Shown here: positions 1 through 9,792 of the stretch, one piece after another
How positions within the stretch are numbered: the first letter of the stretch is position 1
Layout of the letters: every line of letters begins with the position of its first letter
Source: Leptolyngbyaceae cyanobacterium clean351
GTDB lineage: Bacteria; Cyanobacteriota; Cyanobacteriia; DAIDHW01
Assembly (NCBI GenBank): GCA_027451865.1
Contig: DAIDHW010000004.1
Coordinates: 92,792-156,791, forward strand
Direction: 5' to 3'
Length of the DNA stretch: 64,000 bases
Notes under the pieces: model-generated
Databases searched by the model: none
The model's input: the letters and a program-made list of their open reading frames with translations, nothing else
Told to the model about the DNA's origin: nothing
Translations under genes and position numbers: made by a program

Positions 1-375
1 CTTTACCCTGGCCATTGGGGCTTCTTCGGCGGTCACATGGACCCGGGAGAAACCCCCAGGGCGGCTCTGGTAAGGGAACTAGCGGAAGAGATTAGTTATT
101 GCCCCCCGGAGTTTGAGTTTTTTGGTCACTACCATAGCCTAGGGGTGTGGCGCCATGTGTTCGCCGTGCCCCTGACCGTAGATCTATCTGCCCTGGTGCT
201 CGGGGAAGGCTGGGACCTCGGCCTAATGAACCTCGAGGAAGTTCGGCAAGGGCGACGTTACTCCGATAAGGCGGGCAAGGTGTGTCCCCTAGGAGCGATC
301 CACCAACAGATCCTGCTGGACTTTGCAGCCCACCCCCATTTCGGCCCCCGGATTTCACAGTACAAGCAAACCTAA
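1..375 (+). CDS. Nudix hydrolase family protein, 5' truncated by the window edge
   Basis: The reading frame is open from base 1, so the true start lies outside the window. A Nudix box is visible at once: G-x5-E starting in GGHMDPGE, then seven residues, then REL-A-EE. These acidic residues bind the metal ions used to hydrolyse nucleoside diphosphates linked to another moiety. The last position of the box (usually G) is S here. The C-terminal half, with GHYHSLGVWRHVFAVPL, continues as a typical Nudix beta sheet. The ATG at 37 lies inside the box and cannot be the real start. Substrate cannot be told from sequence. ssb follows 39 bases downstream. Confidence 0.8.
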   Translation, partial: LYPGHWGFFGGHMDPGETPRAALVRELAEEISYCPPEFEFFGHYHSLGVWRHVFAVPLTVDLSALVLGEGWDLGLMNLEEVRQGRRYSDKAGKVCPLGAIHQQILLDFAAHPHFGPRISQYKQT

Positions 376-414
376 TGTGCTAGGATCAGTCTAGCTGCCC
401 TAAGGAACCCTACA

Positions 415-810
415 ATGAATAACTGCGTTTTGTCTGGCAAAATTCTCACCGAGCCCCAGTTGCGTTATACCCCCGAGCAACGCGCCATCACTGAGTTTTC
501 CCTGGAGATTTCCGGCCTACGGCCCGAGGATGCTAGCAGCACCGTCAAGGTGATTAGTTGGGGGAACATGGCAGAGGAGATCCAGAAGGCCTACCATGCC
601 AGAGACGAGGTGATCATTGAGGGGCGCCTGGGAATGAATACGGTAGAGCATCCCCAGGGCTACAAGGAAAAGCGGGCTGAACTAACCGTGCAGCGGATCT
701 TCCGGGCTGCCGTTCTCGAATCCACTACCGCTGCGGAACCCGCCCCCGCAGCTCCAGCTAGTCCCAGTGAACCTAGTCTAGCTACCTCTGAAGTGGTGAT
801 CCCCTTTTAG
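415..810 (+). CDS. ssb: Single-stranded DNA-binding protein
   Basis: A 131-residue protein starting MNNCVLSGKILTEPQLRYT, the classic OB-fold SSB N-terminus, with VISWGNMAEEI and VIIEGRLGM strands of the DNA-binding core (residues 1-100). The tail is rich in Ala/Pro/Ser/Glu and ends in VVIPF; it keeps the hydrophobic proline-phenylalanine end used to recruit repair proteins, although the usual acidic DDDIPF is reduced. The protein coats ssDNA in replication, repair and recombination. Cyanobacteria often carry two SSB-like genes, so this could be the main SSB or a paralogue. Confidence 0.88.
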   Translation: MNNCVLSGKILTEPQLRYTPEQRAITEFSLEISGLRPEDASSTVKVISWGNMAEEIQKAYHARDEVIIEGRLGMNTVEHPQGYKEKRAELTVQRIFRAAVLESTTAAEPAPAAPASPSEPSLATSEVVIPF

Positions 811-930
811 AACTCCTAGCCCTTAGGAGAGCAAACCCCTGCTTTGCCGCCGCGGCCCAGAGAGAGGGGGGCTAAACAGCTGAATACCTTCAAACACAGG
901 AAAAATTCCCTGGGCGCTCAGGAACCATTC

Positions 931-1695
931 TCAGGGATCAGTGCTTGGGGCCTGGGGCTCGCGGCCTGACTGGGCAAGGACTCCGTTGTAGACAAAACCG
1001 GCCAGAATTGCCCCGAGGATGGGGGCAAACCAGAACAACCAAACCTGACTGAGCAGCTCCGGACCAGCATACACTGCCACCCCCAGGCTGCGAGCGGGAT
1101 TTACGGAGGTATTAGTGACGGGAATGCTAATCAGGTGAATCAAGGTCAGGGCCAACCCAATTGCGATACCGGCAAACTCCTGAGGAGCCCGAGCATCGGT
1201 TGAGCCAAGGATAATAATCAGGAAAAAGAAACTCAGGACCACCTCCGTCACCAAGGCGGCAAACAGGGAATACCCCCCGGGTGAGTGGGCCCCATAACCA
1301 TTAGTAGCCAAGGGGTTAGGACCAGACAGGTCAAAGCCTGGTCTGCCACTAGCGATCAGATAAACTACCCCTCCGGCTAGGATTGCTCCCGCCACTTGGA
1401 CAATGATGTAGGGAAGCAGCTGCGAAGCAGAGAATCGCTTGCCGGCCCACAGGCCAAAGGAAACCGCCGGATTGAAGTGACCGCCGGAAATGTGGCCCAC
1501 AGCGTAGACCATGGTCAAAACCGTCAGGCCAAAGGCAAGAGCCACCCCCGCAAAGGCGATCCCCAGTAGTAAAGGAGTCTTTTGGTCACCAAGATCGCTA
1601 ACAAAGCCAGCGGCGATCACGGCACTGCCGCACCCCCCCAGGACGAGCCAAAAGGTCCCTAAGAATTCGGCAACCAATTTTTTTACCAAAGTCAT
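931..1695 (-). CDS. aqpZ: Aquaporin Z, water channel
   Basis: Six-helix MIP-family membrane channel of 254 residues. Both NPA boxes are present ([10 protein letters not shown] and [10 protein letters not shown]). The selectivity-filter residues typical of water-specific AqpZ are visible: His in ALTLIHLIS, Thr in TNTSVNP and Arg in NPARS, which argues against a glycerol facilitator. I place the start at the ATG giving [14 protein letters not shown], with an AGGAG box 11 bases upstream; a GTG nine codons earlier would add a non-conserved extension. It probably mediates osmotic water flow across the plasma membrane. It stands alone, convergent with ssb. Confidence 0.93.
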   Translation of the reverse strand: MTLVKKLVAEFLGTFWLVLGGCGSAVIAAGFVSDLGDQKTPLLLGIAFAGVALAFGLTVLTMVYAVGHISGGHFNPAVSFGLWAGKRFSASQLLPYIIVQVAGAILAGGVVYLIASGRPGFDLSGPNPLATNGYGAHSPGGYSLFAALVTEVVLSFFFLIIILGSTDARAPQEFAGIAIGLALTLIHLISIPVTNTSVNPARSLGVAVYAGPELLSQVWLFWFAPILGAILAGFVYNGVLAQSGREPQAPSTDP

Positions 1696-1722
1696 GATTA
1701 TCTGCGCTCCTAAGTACTCCAC

Positions 1723-2116
1723 AATGTTGGCAAATCATGACCTAGCTGGCAAGCGCTGCGAACCTAAAGGCAAGCTGGGGAATAGGAGAGCTTATCGACC
1801 AATCGACCAAATGAACTGAATTGAGTAATCGGGCTCGAGGCCTAGCTAAGAGGAGTCAGGTAGCTGTAGGCCCGGCGAAAATTTGCCCTAGGCCTCACGG
1901 TCATACTCGCCCCAATCAAAACCATCTAACGGGTGCGATAGAGTTGACTTTTCCCCCTGAATTAACGCCGGCGTTGAAACCTCTTCCCCCTGAATGTACT
2001 TAATTCAGACCCAGACCCTGGCCACCGGAATGATTTCCGGAGTTTTAAGGTAGCCATTTGTCGACCACCAGTCAAGTTAATTAGCGCTAAGCAACACTCC
2101 TCGGCACTATCACTGC
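1723..2116. other. Intergenic spacer between aqpZ and the dynamin pair
   Basis: About 390 bases with no convincing gene. The short open frame at 1821-2003 has no family resemblance. The words around 1950 and 1985 both contain TTCCCCCTGAA, a short direct repeat. Both flanking genes are on the minus strand, so aqpZ transcription must start here. Confidence 0.5.
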
Positions 2117-3838
2117 TTATACCTTCGATCCCCTGAATTCCTCTTGCACCTCCCGGATAATCGCTGTCAATTCTTGTCTGATCATGGCAATTTGTCCGAT
2201 TTCTGCATGAGATGCAGCCATTGCTAAATCAGTTTCTTGTCGCGCTTTAGCAATGTTCTCCTCGAGCTGGACGTAGACCTGAGATTCAAATTCTTGCAGC
2301 TGGCCCTCGATTTGTTGTTCTAGATCAACAGCAATCGTCTTGAATTGGCTGATAATATCGCGGCGCACGTCAGCCATCTTTCTCTCATACTCATGCTCTT
2401 TCTGCATTGCATGGTACTCCAAGCCTACAGATACAAGGGCAAGAGCTGGACCTAAAACCATAGCTGCATTGCTAATGTCTCTGGCAATTCCTACTGCCTG
2501 CCAAGGTTTAAAGCGGTAACCCATGAATTTCCCCAGACCATACACACCTTGATGGAGGCCACTACCTGCAACGCTCATTGGTTTCAGAAATCCTTGACCC
2601 ACGGGAAAGGATAATGCCAGTGCAGTGGCAACCTCTTGCAGCCACCCAACTTGATCTTGCAGCTGCTGTTTGTTGGAATTGTTTAGGGGAGTGTGGCTAG
2701 GACCTTGGCCGTTAAAGTTGAGTCGGGCAACAAATGCTTGGGCCAAGTTACTTTGGAACTCGGCTTCAACTTCAAGACGAATAGATTCAATGGCACTCTT
2801 AATTGCGTCATTAAGAGCATGTTCTGCTTTCTCATAGTGCTTACCGATGTTGGTTTCAGACTGTTTGCTCAAGCCTTCAAATCCTGAATTACCCACAGCC
2901 GAAGCAAGCCGCGAGCCTTCAGTGAAGATTGCCTGTGACATTGACAGGACAATGCCTTTAACCTTAGTGCGCAGGCGCTCCCGCTCTTTGTTAATGCGAC
3001 GAGATAGCCGCAACAGAACCTCCAGAAACGCTGTATCTTCATTGGAGTTCCGGGCGAAGCCGATCTGAGCATCATCCAGACAACCCATCAAGATTCGTAC
3101 CGGCGTGTCTAGACCTGTAAGGGATTTACGGCGTTCCACAAAACGATTGAGTTCAGTAATAAAAGTGTCAAAGTGGCTGACTTCGATTAGGAAATCATCA
3201 CCCTCATCAATCCCCTCGCAGTAGTCCTTAGCATCAATGAAGCAAATGGGAAACTCGTTGAGCACGTAGGGTTTAAGGGATTCGGCCAAACTATACTGGT
3301 AACTGGCAATCTTTTGATCTTCTGCTCCTGCTGCTGCTGACATCTTATTGATCACCAGCATGATCTTCCAGCGGTAACCCTTGTCGTAAGCTAGCTTTTT
3401 GAAGTTCTCGACGGTGAGTGTATCAAAAAGCATGTGTGTCAGACAGAACACCAGCAGATCAGCTTTGGCGATTGCTTCATAGGTAATGTCATCGTGATCG
3501 GTACGGTCAGTAAATAGCCCAGGGGTATCAATTATTTTGATGCCGTTCCAGTCGTAGGGTGTTGTCGCATCCGTGGCAATATCAGCATCAATATAGATAT
3601 CTCGCCGTCCAGTGAGTGCCGAAATAATAGTAGACTTGCCTGCACTGTACTGCCCAATGAAGGCAACGGTTAATACTCCTTGCTGCTTGTAGTTCTGTAA
3701 CTCATCGTGGAGTTTTTGCCGGACTGTGGCGAGGTCCTTCGAGGTGGCTGATGCCAACAGAGTGTCAAATTGAACGCGGGCTGCTTCGAATCGCTTGCTT
3801 AGATCAGCTATTTTGAATGTTTGGCTGCTTTGAGACAT
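2117..3838 (-). CDS. Dynamin-like large GTPase, LeoA-like
   Basis: A 573-residue protein with a dynamin-type G domain: P-loop GQYSAGKST (62-70), a switch I threonine region in DATTPYDW (about 90-97), DTPGL (104-108), and a G4 site NKMS (164-167) that lacks the usual aspartate. A long helical middle follows, then a hydrophobic stretch (about residues 430-470, AAMVLGPALALVSVGLEY) that could be a membrane paddle, and a coiled-coil tail. Length and order match bacterial dynamins such as LeoA (about 570 residues). ATG has an AGGAG box seven bases upstream that overlaps the stop of the partner gene, so the two are translationally coupled. Bacterial dynamins remodel membranes; paired ones act in antiphage defence (Eleos). 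Function here is inferred. Confidence 0.75.
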   Translation of the reverse strand: MSQSSQTFKIADLSKRFEAARVQFDTLLASATSKDLATVRQKLHDELQNYKQQGVLTVAFIGQYSAGKSTIISALTGRRDIYIDADIATDATTPYDWNGIKIIDTPGLFTDRTDHDDITYEAIAKADLLVFCLTHMLFDTLTVENFKKLAYDKGYRWKIMLVINKMSAAAGAEDQKIASYQYSLAESLKPYVLNEFPICFIDAKDYCEGIDEGDDFLIEVSHFDTFITELNRFVERRKSLTGLDTPVRILMGCLDDAQIGFARNSNEDTAFLEVLLRLSRRINKERERLRTKVKGIVLSMSQAIFTEGSRLASAVGNSGFEGLSKQSETNIGKHYEKAEHALNDAIKSAIESIRLEVEAEFQSNLAQAFVARLNFNGQGPSHTPLNNSNKQQLQDQVGWLQEVATALALSFPVGQGFLKPMSVAGSGLHQGVYGLGKFMGYRFKPWQAVGIARDISNAAMVLGPALALVSVGLEYHAMQKEHEYERKMADVRRDIISQFKTIAVDLEQQIEGQLQEFESQVYVQLEENIAKARQETDLAMAASHAEIGQIAMIRQELTAIIREVQEEFRGSKV

Positions 3839-3848
3839 GGTATAGCTC

Positions 3849-6374
3849 CTAGGTGAGCGTTAGGTGGTGTTGAATGGAGACGTGTTCCTGCAAGATGGTG
3901 CAGATTTCCTCTGGGGATTTGGTCAAGGGCAGGGCTAAGGTAGTCTGAATCTGGAGGGTGCGTCCAAAATCCCGATTTACTGCGTGGACTTTCTCGCTGA
4001 TGGAAATATCGTTCAGGGGTCCGGGTTGGTCTGTAGCCCAGTCAACTATTCGTTTAGCATAAGCACAGTTTAGGTAGTTAGCAGCATGGGCTAGTTTTTC
4101 TTGGGCAGTCTTGAGTTGACTGGCAATTGCTTCAACGCCTTGAATCAATTCTTCAAGGTAACTGTCAACAGCAGCAGCTATCGATTGGCAGTAGTTTTGG
4201 AAGCTTTCTTGGGACTGCTCAAGAGTTCTTGTCTGCTGTTTCTTCAACTGCTTCCGGAGAGAGGAGCTGATCTTAGCAACGGCTTTACGGCGCTGCTTAT
4301 CCCGGGATTGGAATAGTCCGGCTAGGAAGCTTACGATACCTCCTGCAACACTCAGCAGACCCAAGGGTGGAAAGATAGATACTAGAGTTGTGCCTAAGGC
4401 CGCTACTAATAGGCCTACAGTTCGAACAGAATCTCTGTCGAAAAAATCAATGAAACTACGGCTTTGCCCTGAGAATTGAAAACTCGAAACTTGTAGCTGG
4501 CTGATGATTTTGAACTCATCAGCAATTTCGCCGATCACTTCCCTCACTTCATCCTGAAAACGCTGAGCAGCATTTTCAGCCGCCGCTCGGAGCTGATTTT
4601 CAAACTCTAGTCCTCTCAGGACCTCTTTCCAGTCTTTTTTCATTTCAGACTCTTTTGCTTTCCAGTGCTCCTCTGCAAAAGGGTTCACTTGCTCAAACAG
4701 AGTCTGAAACATTTCCCGAGTTTTTTGTTCTAGTTCCCTTCGGTAGTCTCCTTCAGCCCTTTTGAGTCGCTGGTCAAGACCTTGACGTGTCTCCCGGAGT
4801 TGCGCTCCTAGAGTATCGTAGGTCTTTGCCTGTTGGGTGATCCATTGGTGGGGGGTATTGATGGAGGCACCTGTCGATCCTAGGAGAGTTTGGGACCGTC
4901 GAATGGCCCCATGACTTATTAGTGATGTTCGAATAGAATCGAGGAAATTTTGAATCCGGCTAGCTGCAAAAAGTTGCTTAGAATATCTTTCAAACTCTGG
5001 TTCTTGTGCCAGCTGAGCTGCCAAAAGCATAACTGGAATAACTGTTAGATAATCATTAGGGTAGTGTTGCTGAGCGTAACGCTTAATCCGATTCAGGTGC
5101 CCACCAATACCACTTTTACCTTCCTTAGCGAACCATCGCTCCGGATTTTTGAGGAAATACTCTAGCCGCTGCGGCTCTCGGAGATTGTACTGAATATTCA
5201 GCAGAATAATCAGCGGTTTAGTTTTCTCCTTCAGCAATTTTAAAAAGGCGAACTCAGATTCTTGAATGCTGTCATCGGTTACCACATAGCAAATAACATC
5301 AGACTCCTCGACAATACTGCTGGCAACCTCCTCATCAGTTTTTCCCCCTCCCCCTGGTGCACCAATCCCGGGCGTGTCAATAACGCGGATATTTTTCCAC
5401 TCATACACTCGGTTATAACGGGTTGTGCGCTGTTTACCAATGCCAATGGACTCCCAACCTCCCCTGGTAATTACTGCATGGAGAGTACTCTTTCCTGCTT
5501 TTGTGCGCCCCATAAAGGCGATACTGAAATGATTAAGTGACCTTTCTTTTGCCCGTAGTGCCTCGCGTACAGATTCCAAATCTCGTAGAATTTCAGCTGA
5601 AAGTTTTTGTTGAGTTTGCTCGAGCTGATTAGCTACCTCTTGCGCTGTTTGGTGTTCTCCCTTGCCAACGGTTTTACCTTTTATAGTATCAATTACGTGC
5701 TGAAGTCCATGGCGCAACTCCTGGAGGGATGAGAAGACCATTCTCAATGATTGGTCAGCATATCTAAAATCTTCTCTGGCAACCTTGGCACACCTCTGGA
5801 TTGCACCGTCGTACTCTGGCCCAGATAGTAGAATTTCACGCCGAACCTGCTCAATTTTCTCCTCAAGCCCTGGAGTTAGCTGACCTATTTTATTTATAAG
5901 CCGCCTTGACAGCATGGACTCGGCGGTCTTGAGGAATCGTGCCCTCACTGAAAGCTCAGTTTTGTTATGACTAACAGCGCGGTTATTGATACGCGGAGCA
6001 TCCTTAATCATATGTTCAATTTGATACTTATCAATGCCCCAGACTTGAGCGATTTGGTTAACAATTTCTCGTTCTAGTCCAGAAAAGTAACCGTCAACCT
6101 GAGCAACCATCAGTATCTTCTTTAGGACTTCACTTCGCTCACCTATAGGGACATTCTGAGCAGACTTTTCTAGAGGTATTTGGGTGTCATCCCGCTCTAG
6201 AATCTTCTTCATTTCTGCAAGTGTCAACTCACGGACATGTGACCGCTCAACAAGATCCTCTAGGAATCGTAATTCTTGGTCGTGGAGTTGCTGGTCAGCA
6301 CAAATAACATGGGCCAGCAGCAGAAAACTATAATCTAAGGTTTCACGGTGCTCTAAGGATTCCCTACCTATCAT
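3849..6374 (-). CDS. TerB-domain plus dynamin-like GTPase fusion protein
   Basis: About 841 residues. The N-terminal 125 residues look like a TerB/tellurite-resistance helical domain with acidic patches (HVICADQQLHDQELRFLE and VAQVDGYFSGLE). After a helical linker comes a GTPase: P-loop GRTKAGKST (about 289-297), an RTTRYNRV switch, DTPGIG, and a G4 position reading NIQYN in place of NKxD. A long coiled coil then leads to a hydrophobic hairpin (VGLLVAALGTTLVSIFPPLG, with more apolar sequence after it), as in membrane-inserting bacterial dynamins. I prefer the ATG at 6374 over an upstream TTG at 6392. It is the first gene of a two-gene operon, 10 bases ahead of the LeoA-like gene. Base composition is clearly AT-richer than the flanks, suggesting transfer. 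Confidence 0.72.
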   Translation of the reverse strand: MIGRESLEHRETLDYSFLLLAHVICADQQLHDQELRFLEDLVERSHVRELTLAEMKKILERDDTQIPLEKSAQNVPIGERSEVLKKILMVAQVDGYFSGLEREIVNQIAQVWGIDKYQIEHMIKDAPRINNRAVSHNKTELSVRARFLKTAESMLSRRLINKIGQLTPGLEEKIEQVRREILLSGPEYDGAIQRCAKVAREDFRYADQSLRMVFSSLQELRHGLQHVIDTIKGKTVGKGEHQTAQEVANQLEQTQQKLSAEILRDLESVREALRAKERSLNHFSIAFMGRTKAGKSTLHAVITRGGWESIGIGKQRTTRYNRVYEWKNIRVIDTPGIGAPGGGGKTDEEVASSIVEESDVICYVVTDDSIQESEFAFLKLLKEKTKPLIILLNIQYNLREPQRLEYFLKNPERWFAKEGKSGIGGHLNRIKRYAQQHYPNDYLTVIPVMLLAAQLAQEPEFERYSKQLFAASRIQNFLDSIRTSLISHGAIRRSQTLLGSTGASINTPHQWITQQAKTYDTLGAQLRETRQGLDQRLKRAEGDYRRELEQKTREMFQTLFEQVNPFAEEHWKAKESEMKKDWKEVLRGLEFENQLRAAAENAAQRFQDEVREVIGEIADEFKIISQLQVSSFQFSGQSRSFIDFFDRDSVRTVGLLVAALGTTLVSIFPPLGLLSVAGGIVSFLAGLFQSRDKQRRKAVAKISSSLRKQLKKQQTRTLEQSQESFQNYCQSIAAAVDSYLEELIQGVEAIASQLKTAQEKLAHAANYLNCAYAKRIVDWATDQPGPLNDISISEKVHAVNRDFGRTLQIQTTLALPLTKSPEEICTILQEHVSIQHHLTLT

Positions 6375-6763
6375 TCTCAAAACTCTCGCCAAATATTGCT
6401 GCCGAGCAAATACTTACAATATCCCTAGTCTGGAAATGTAACCGATTTTGGACCCCAGCATGGTACCCAGCGTGCCATCTATTCGCTAAAATCTGCGCTT
6501 CCCACGGCTGTCAAGTGAGGTGCCGGGTTAGACGCTAGAGCTGCCGTGAATAACCCCGCAGCAGTGCAGAGTTATCATAGCCGAAGGCCCTCAAAAAATC
6601 AACACCTCAGAGGATGTCAATTAAATCCTCGATTGCCCTACATTCCCCCACGTCAAGATGCCCTCGAACAGGAACAACATCTGCTCTACCGTCAGTGCCA
6701 CCCGGGCCCGGGACCTAGCCCTGCTAGCGTGGGCACCGGAGGCGTTTCCTAGGAGAGGTCGAA
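6375..6763. other. Spacer upstream of the dynamin operon
   Basis: About 390 bases without a supportable gene. AT-rich sequence directly before 6374 probably holds the operon promoter on the minus strand (no clean -35/-10 pair seen). Composition returns to GC-rich by about 6660. Short open frames here have no recognisable product. Confidence 0.45.
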
Positions 6764-6836
6764 AGCTGGTGACAGGATTTGAACCTGCGACCGGCTGATT
6801 ACAAATCAGCTGCTCTACCGGCTGAGCTACACCAGC
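6764..6836 (-). tRNA. tRNA-Thr (UGU)
   Basis: Reverse complement folds as a full cloverleaf: acceptor GCTGGTG/CACCAGC, D arm GCTC..GAGC, anticodon arm GCTGA-TTTGTAA-TCAGC with anticodon TGT, and T arm GCAGG-TTCAAAT-CCTGT. The CCA end is not encoded. It lies 49 bases downstream of psbK on the same strand and may be cotranscribed. Confidence 0.96.
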
Positions 6837-6885
6837 AAGGGAAAGCCTAGACAATCGACCGATCCCCTAGGCTTCCTCCGAGCGC

Positions 6886-7023
6886 CTAACGGAAGCCGAT
6901 GGCCGCTTGCCAAACAAAGGCCAACAGGAGGAAGAAAACCGGGATCAAGGGCAAAACATCCACCAGGGGATCGAAAATAGCATAGGCCTCGGGTAGTTTG
7001 GCCAGCAGAAGAGCTGTTTCCAT
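6886..7023 (-). CDS. psbK: Photosystem II reaction centre protein K (PsbK)
   Basis: A 45-codon gene, easily missed by length cut-offs. It encodes [19 protein letters not shown] followed by a single transmembrane helix ([19 protein letters not shown]) and a short IGFR end. The [17 protein letters not shown] segment is the hallmark of mature PsbK after leader removal; here the leader before KLPEAY is only eight residues. PsbK is a low-molecular-weight subunit near CP43 that stabilises the photosystem II core and plastoquinone sites. It sits next to tgt, a neighbourhood I recall from other cyanobacteria. The upstream region on the minus strand is very AT-rich (TATATATATT), a likely promoter. Confidence 0.95.
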   Translation of the reverse strand: METALLLAKLPEAYAIFDPLVDVLPLIPVFFLLLAFVWQAAIGFR

Positions 7024-7089
7024 GAATAAACCTGCCTCTTAATATATATAGGGTCAACAATCTTATAGGTTATCAAAAAAATGGGTCTA

Positions 7090-7280
7090 AAACCCTGTCC
7101 TTCAGGACGGCTTCTTGTTCTGTATTAAGATAGGCTCGTCGGGAAAAGTCGCCGGAGGTCATTCGGAGACTCTAAACGGACGTGGAGGAAGATGTAAGAC
7201 TACCTCGGTAGCTGCATCTGGTGAAGCGTTAACCCACCAGAAATTAGTTCAGCTGTATCTGTTTGCTTGGTATGAATCTC
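7090..7280 (+). mobile_element. Probable scar of an IS200/IS605-type element (tnpB remnant)
   Basis: A hairpin-forming GTCCTTCAGGAC word at about 7099-7110 looks like the terminal stem-loops of IS200/IS605 elements. It is followed by an open stretch (from 7115) encoding VAGGHSETLNGRGG, then ALTHQKLVQLYLFAWYESLA, which resembles the extreme C-terminus and tail of cyanobacterial TnpB-type proteins. No catalytic RuvC or zinc-finger part is present, so only a fragment remains. It lies exactly between psbK and tgt. Identification is from memory of family ends and needs a search. Confidence 0.4.
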
Positions 7281-7286
7281 TGGCCT

Positions 7287-8881
<1,595 letters not shown>

Positions 8882-8994
8882 GGAAGAAGTGCTCGAACTG
8901 AAAATGTTCCCTAGGGCCAGATCTTAACGTAGCCCGGTGGCAAATGTCAGACCTGCCAACTCAAGTTAAATTGTTTTAGAGCAGTCAATACCCC

Positions 8995-9792
8995 ATGGAA
9001 CTGAAGCCGTTTTTTAACTTCGTCACGGTCCAGACCCCGGAAAGCGTAGGGTTAGAGTTCACCCTAGCCGGTATTGGTAATCGCGCCTTGGCCTTAGCCA
9101 TCGACTACTGCTGTTGGGGTCTCCTAATAACCCTAGTCAACTTTTCCTGGTTCCTGGTCACAACCGACCTGTACTTAGTCAAGGGGTTGGGGGATCCAAA
9201 AGCTTTACAGCCCTGGATTATTGGGGTGGTCATAGCGGTCAACTTTGCCATCTATGTTGGTTACTTTGTTTTTTTTGAGACCCTTTGGCAGGGACAAACC
9301 CCCGGTAAGCGGCTGATGCATCTTCGAGTCATCAGGGACGATGGCCGGCGGGTAGGGGTTACCCAGGCTACCCTCCGGTCCCTACTGCGTCCTGTAGATG
9401 ACGCCCTCTTTTTTATCGGAGCCTGGTTAATTATTTTGCACCCCCGCGAGAAACGCCTGGGGGATTGGGTCGCAGGTACCCTGGTAATTCAAGAGGAAAC
9501 CGGCCGCCCGCGGGGCCGGCTGCGATTCTCCCCCCAGTCTAGTGCCGTCAGTAGCCAGTTGCGGACAATCGGCCAGTGGCAGAACTTCCAGCCAGAAGAA
9601 TTTTTAACCCTCCAGGAGTATCTATACCGGCGCAGCCAACTCACTCCCGAAGCCCACAGTCGGGTCAGTCTCCAGCTAGCTCGGCAGGTGCGGGAGCGGT
9701 TGGAGGTGCCCCCTTCCCCCTCTGACCCAGACTTGTTTTTGGAGGGGGTGTACCTGGCCTATCAAGACCTAAGCTGTCAGGGTTACCTGTGA
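8995..9792 (+). CDS. RDD-family membrane protein
   Basis: A 265-residue protein. The N-terminal half carries the RDD signature: TPESVGLEFTLAGIGNRALALAIDYCCW, then two further helices (WIIGVVIAVNFAIYVGYFVFF) followed by TLWQGQTPGKRLMHLRVIRDDG and a final hydrophobic segment with LGDWVAGTLVI. The last 100 residues are soluble and helical (EFLTLQEYLYRRSQLTPEA). Family function is poorly defined; some members are linked to ion transport. Its stop overlaps the GTG start of the lipoate-ligase-like gene by four bases, so the two form an operon. Confidence 0.85.
   Translation: MELKPFFNFVTVQTPESVGLEFTLAGIGNRALALAIDYCCWGLLITLVNFSWFLVTTDLYLVKGLGDPKALQPWIIGVVIAVNFAIYVGYFVFFETLWQGQTPGKRLMHLRVIRDDGRRVGVTQATLRSLLRPVDDALFFIGAWLIILHPREKRLGDWVAGTLVIQEETGRPRGRLRFSPQSSAVSSQLRTIGQWQNFQPEEFLTLQEYLYRRSQLTPEAHSRVSLQLARQVRERLEVPPSPSDPDLFLEGVYLAYQDLSCQGYL

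Noticed and set aside
813..829. Short hairpin CTCCTA...TAGGAG after ssb considered as terminator
   Set aside because: Only six base pairs and no T-run; could be chance given the abundance of CTAG words.
1821..2003. 60-codon frame in the aqpZ-dynamin spacer
   Set aside because: No ribosome binding site, no recognisable sequence.
6621..6854. Minus-strand frame reading AGVAQPVEQLICNQPVAGSNPVTS
   Set aside because: This is the translation of the tRNA-Thr gene, a well-known spurious ORF type.
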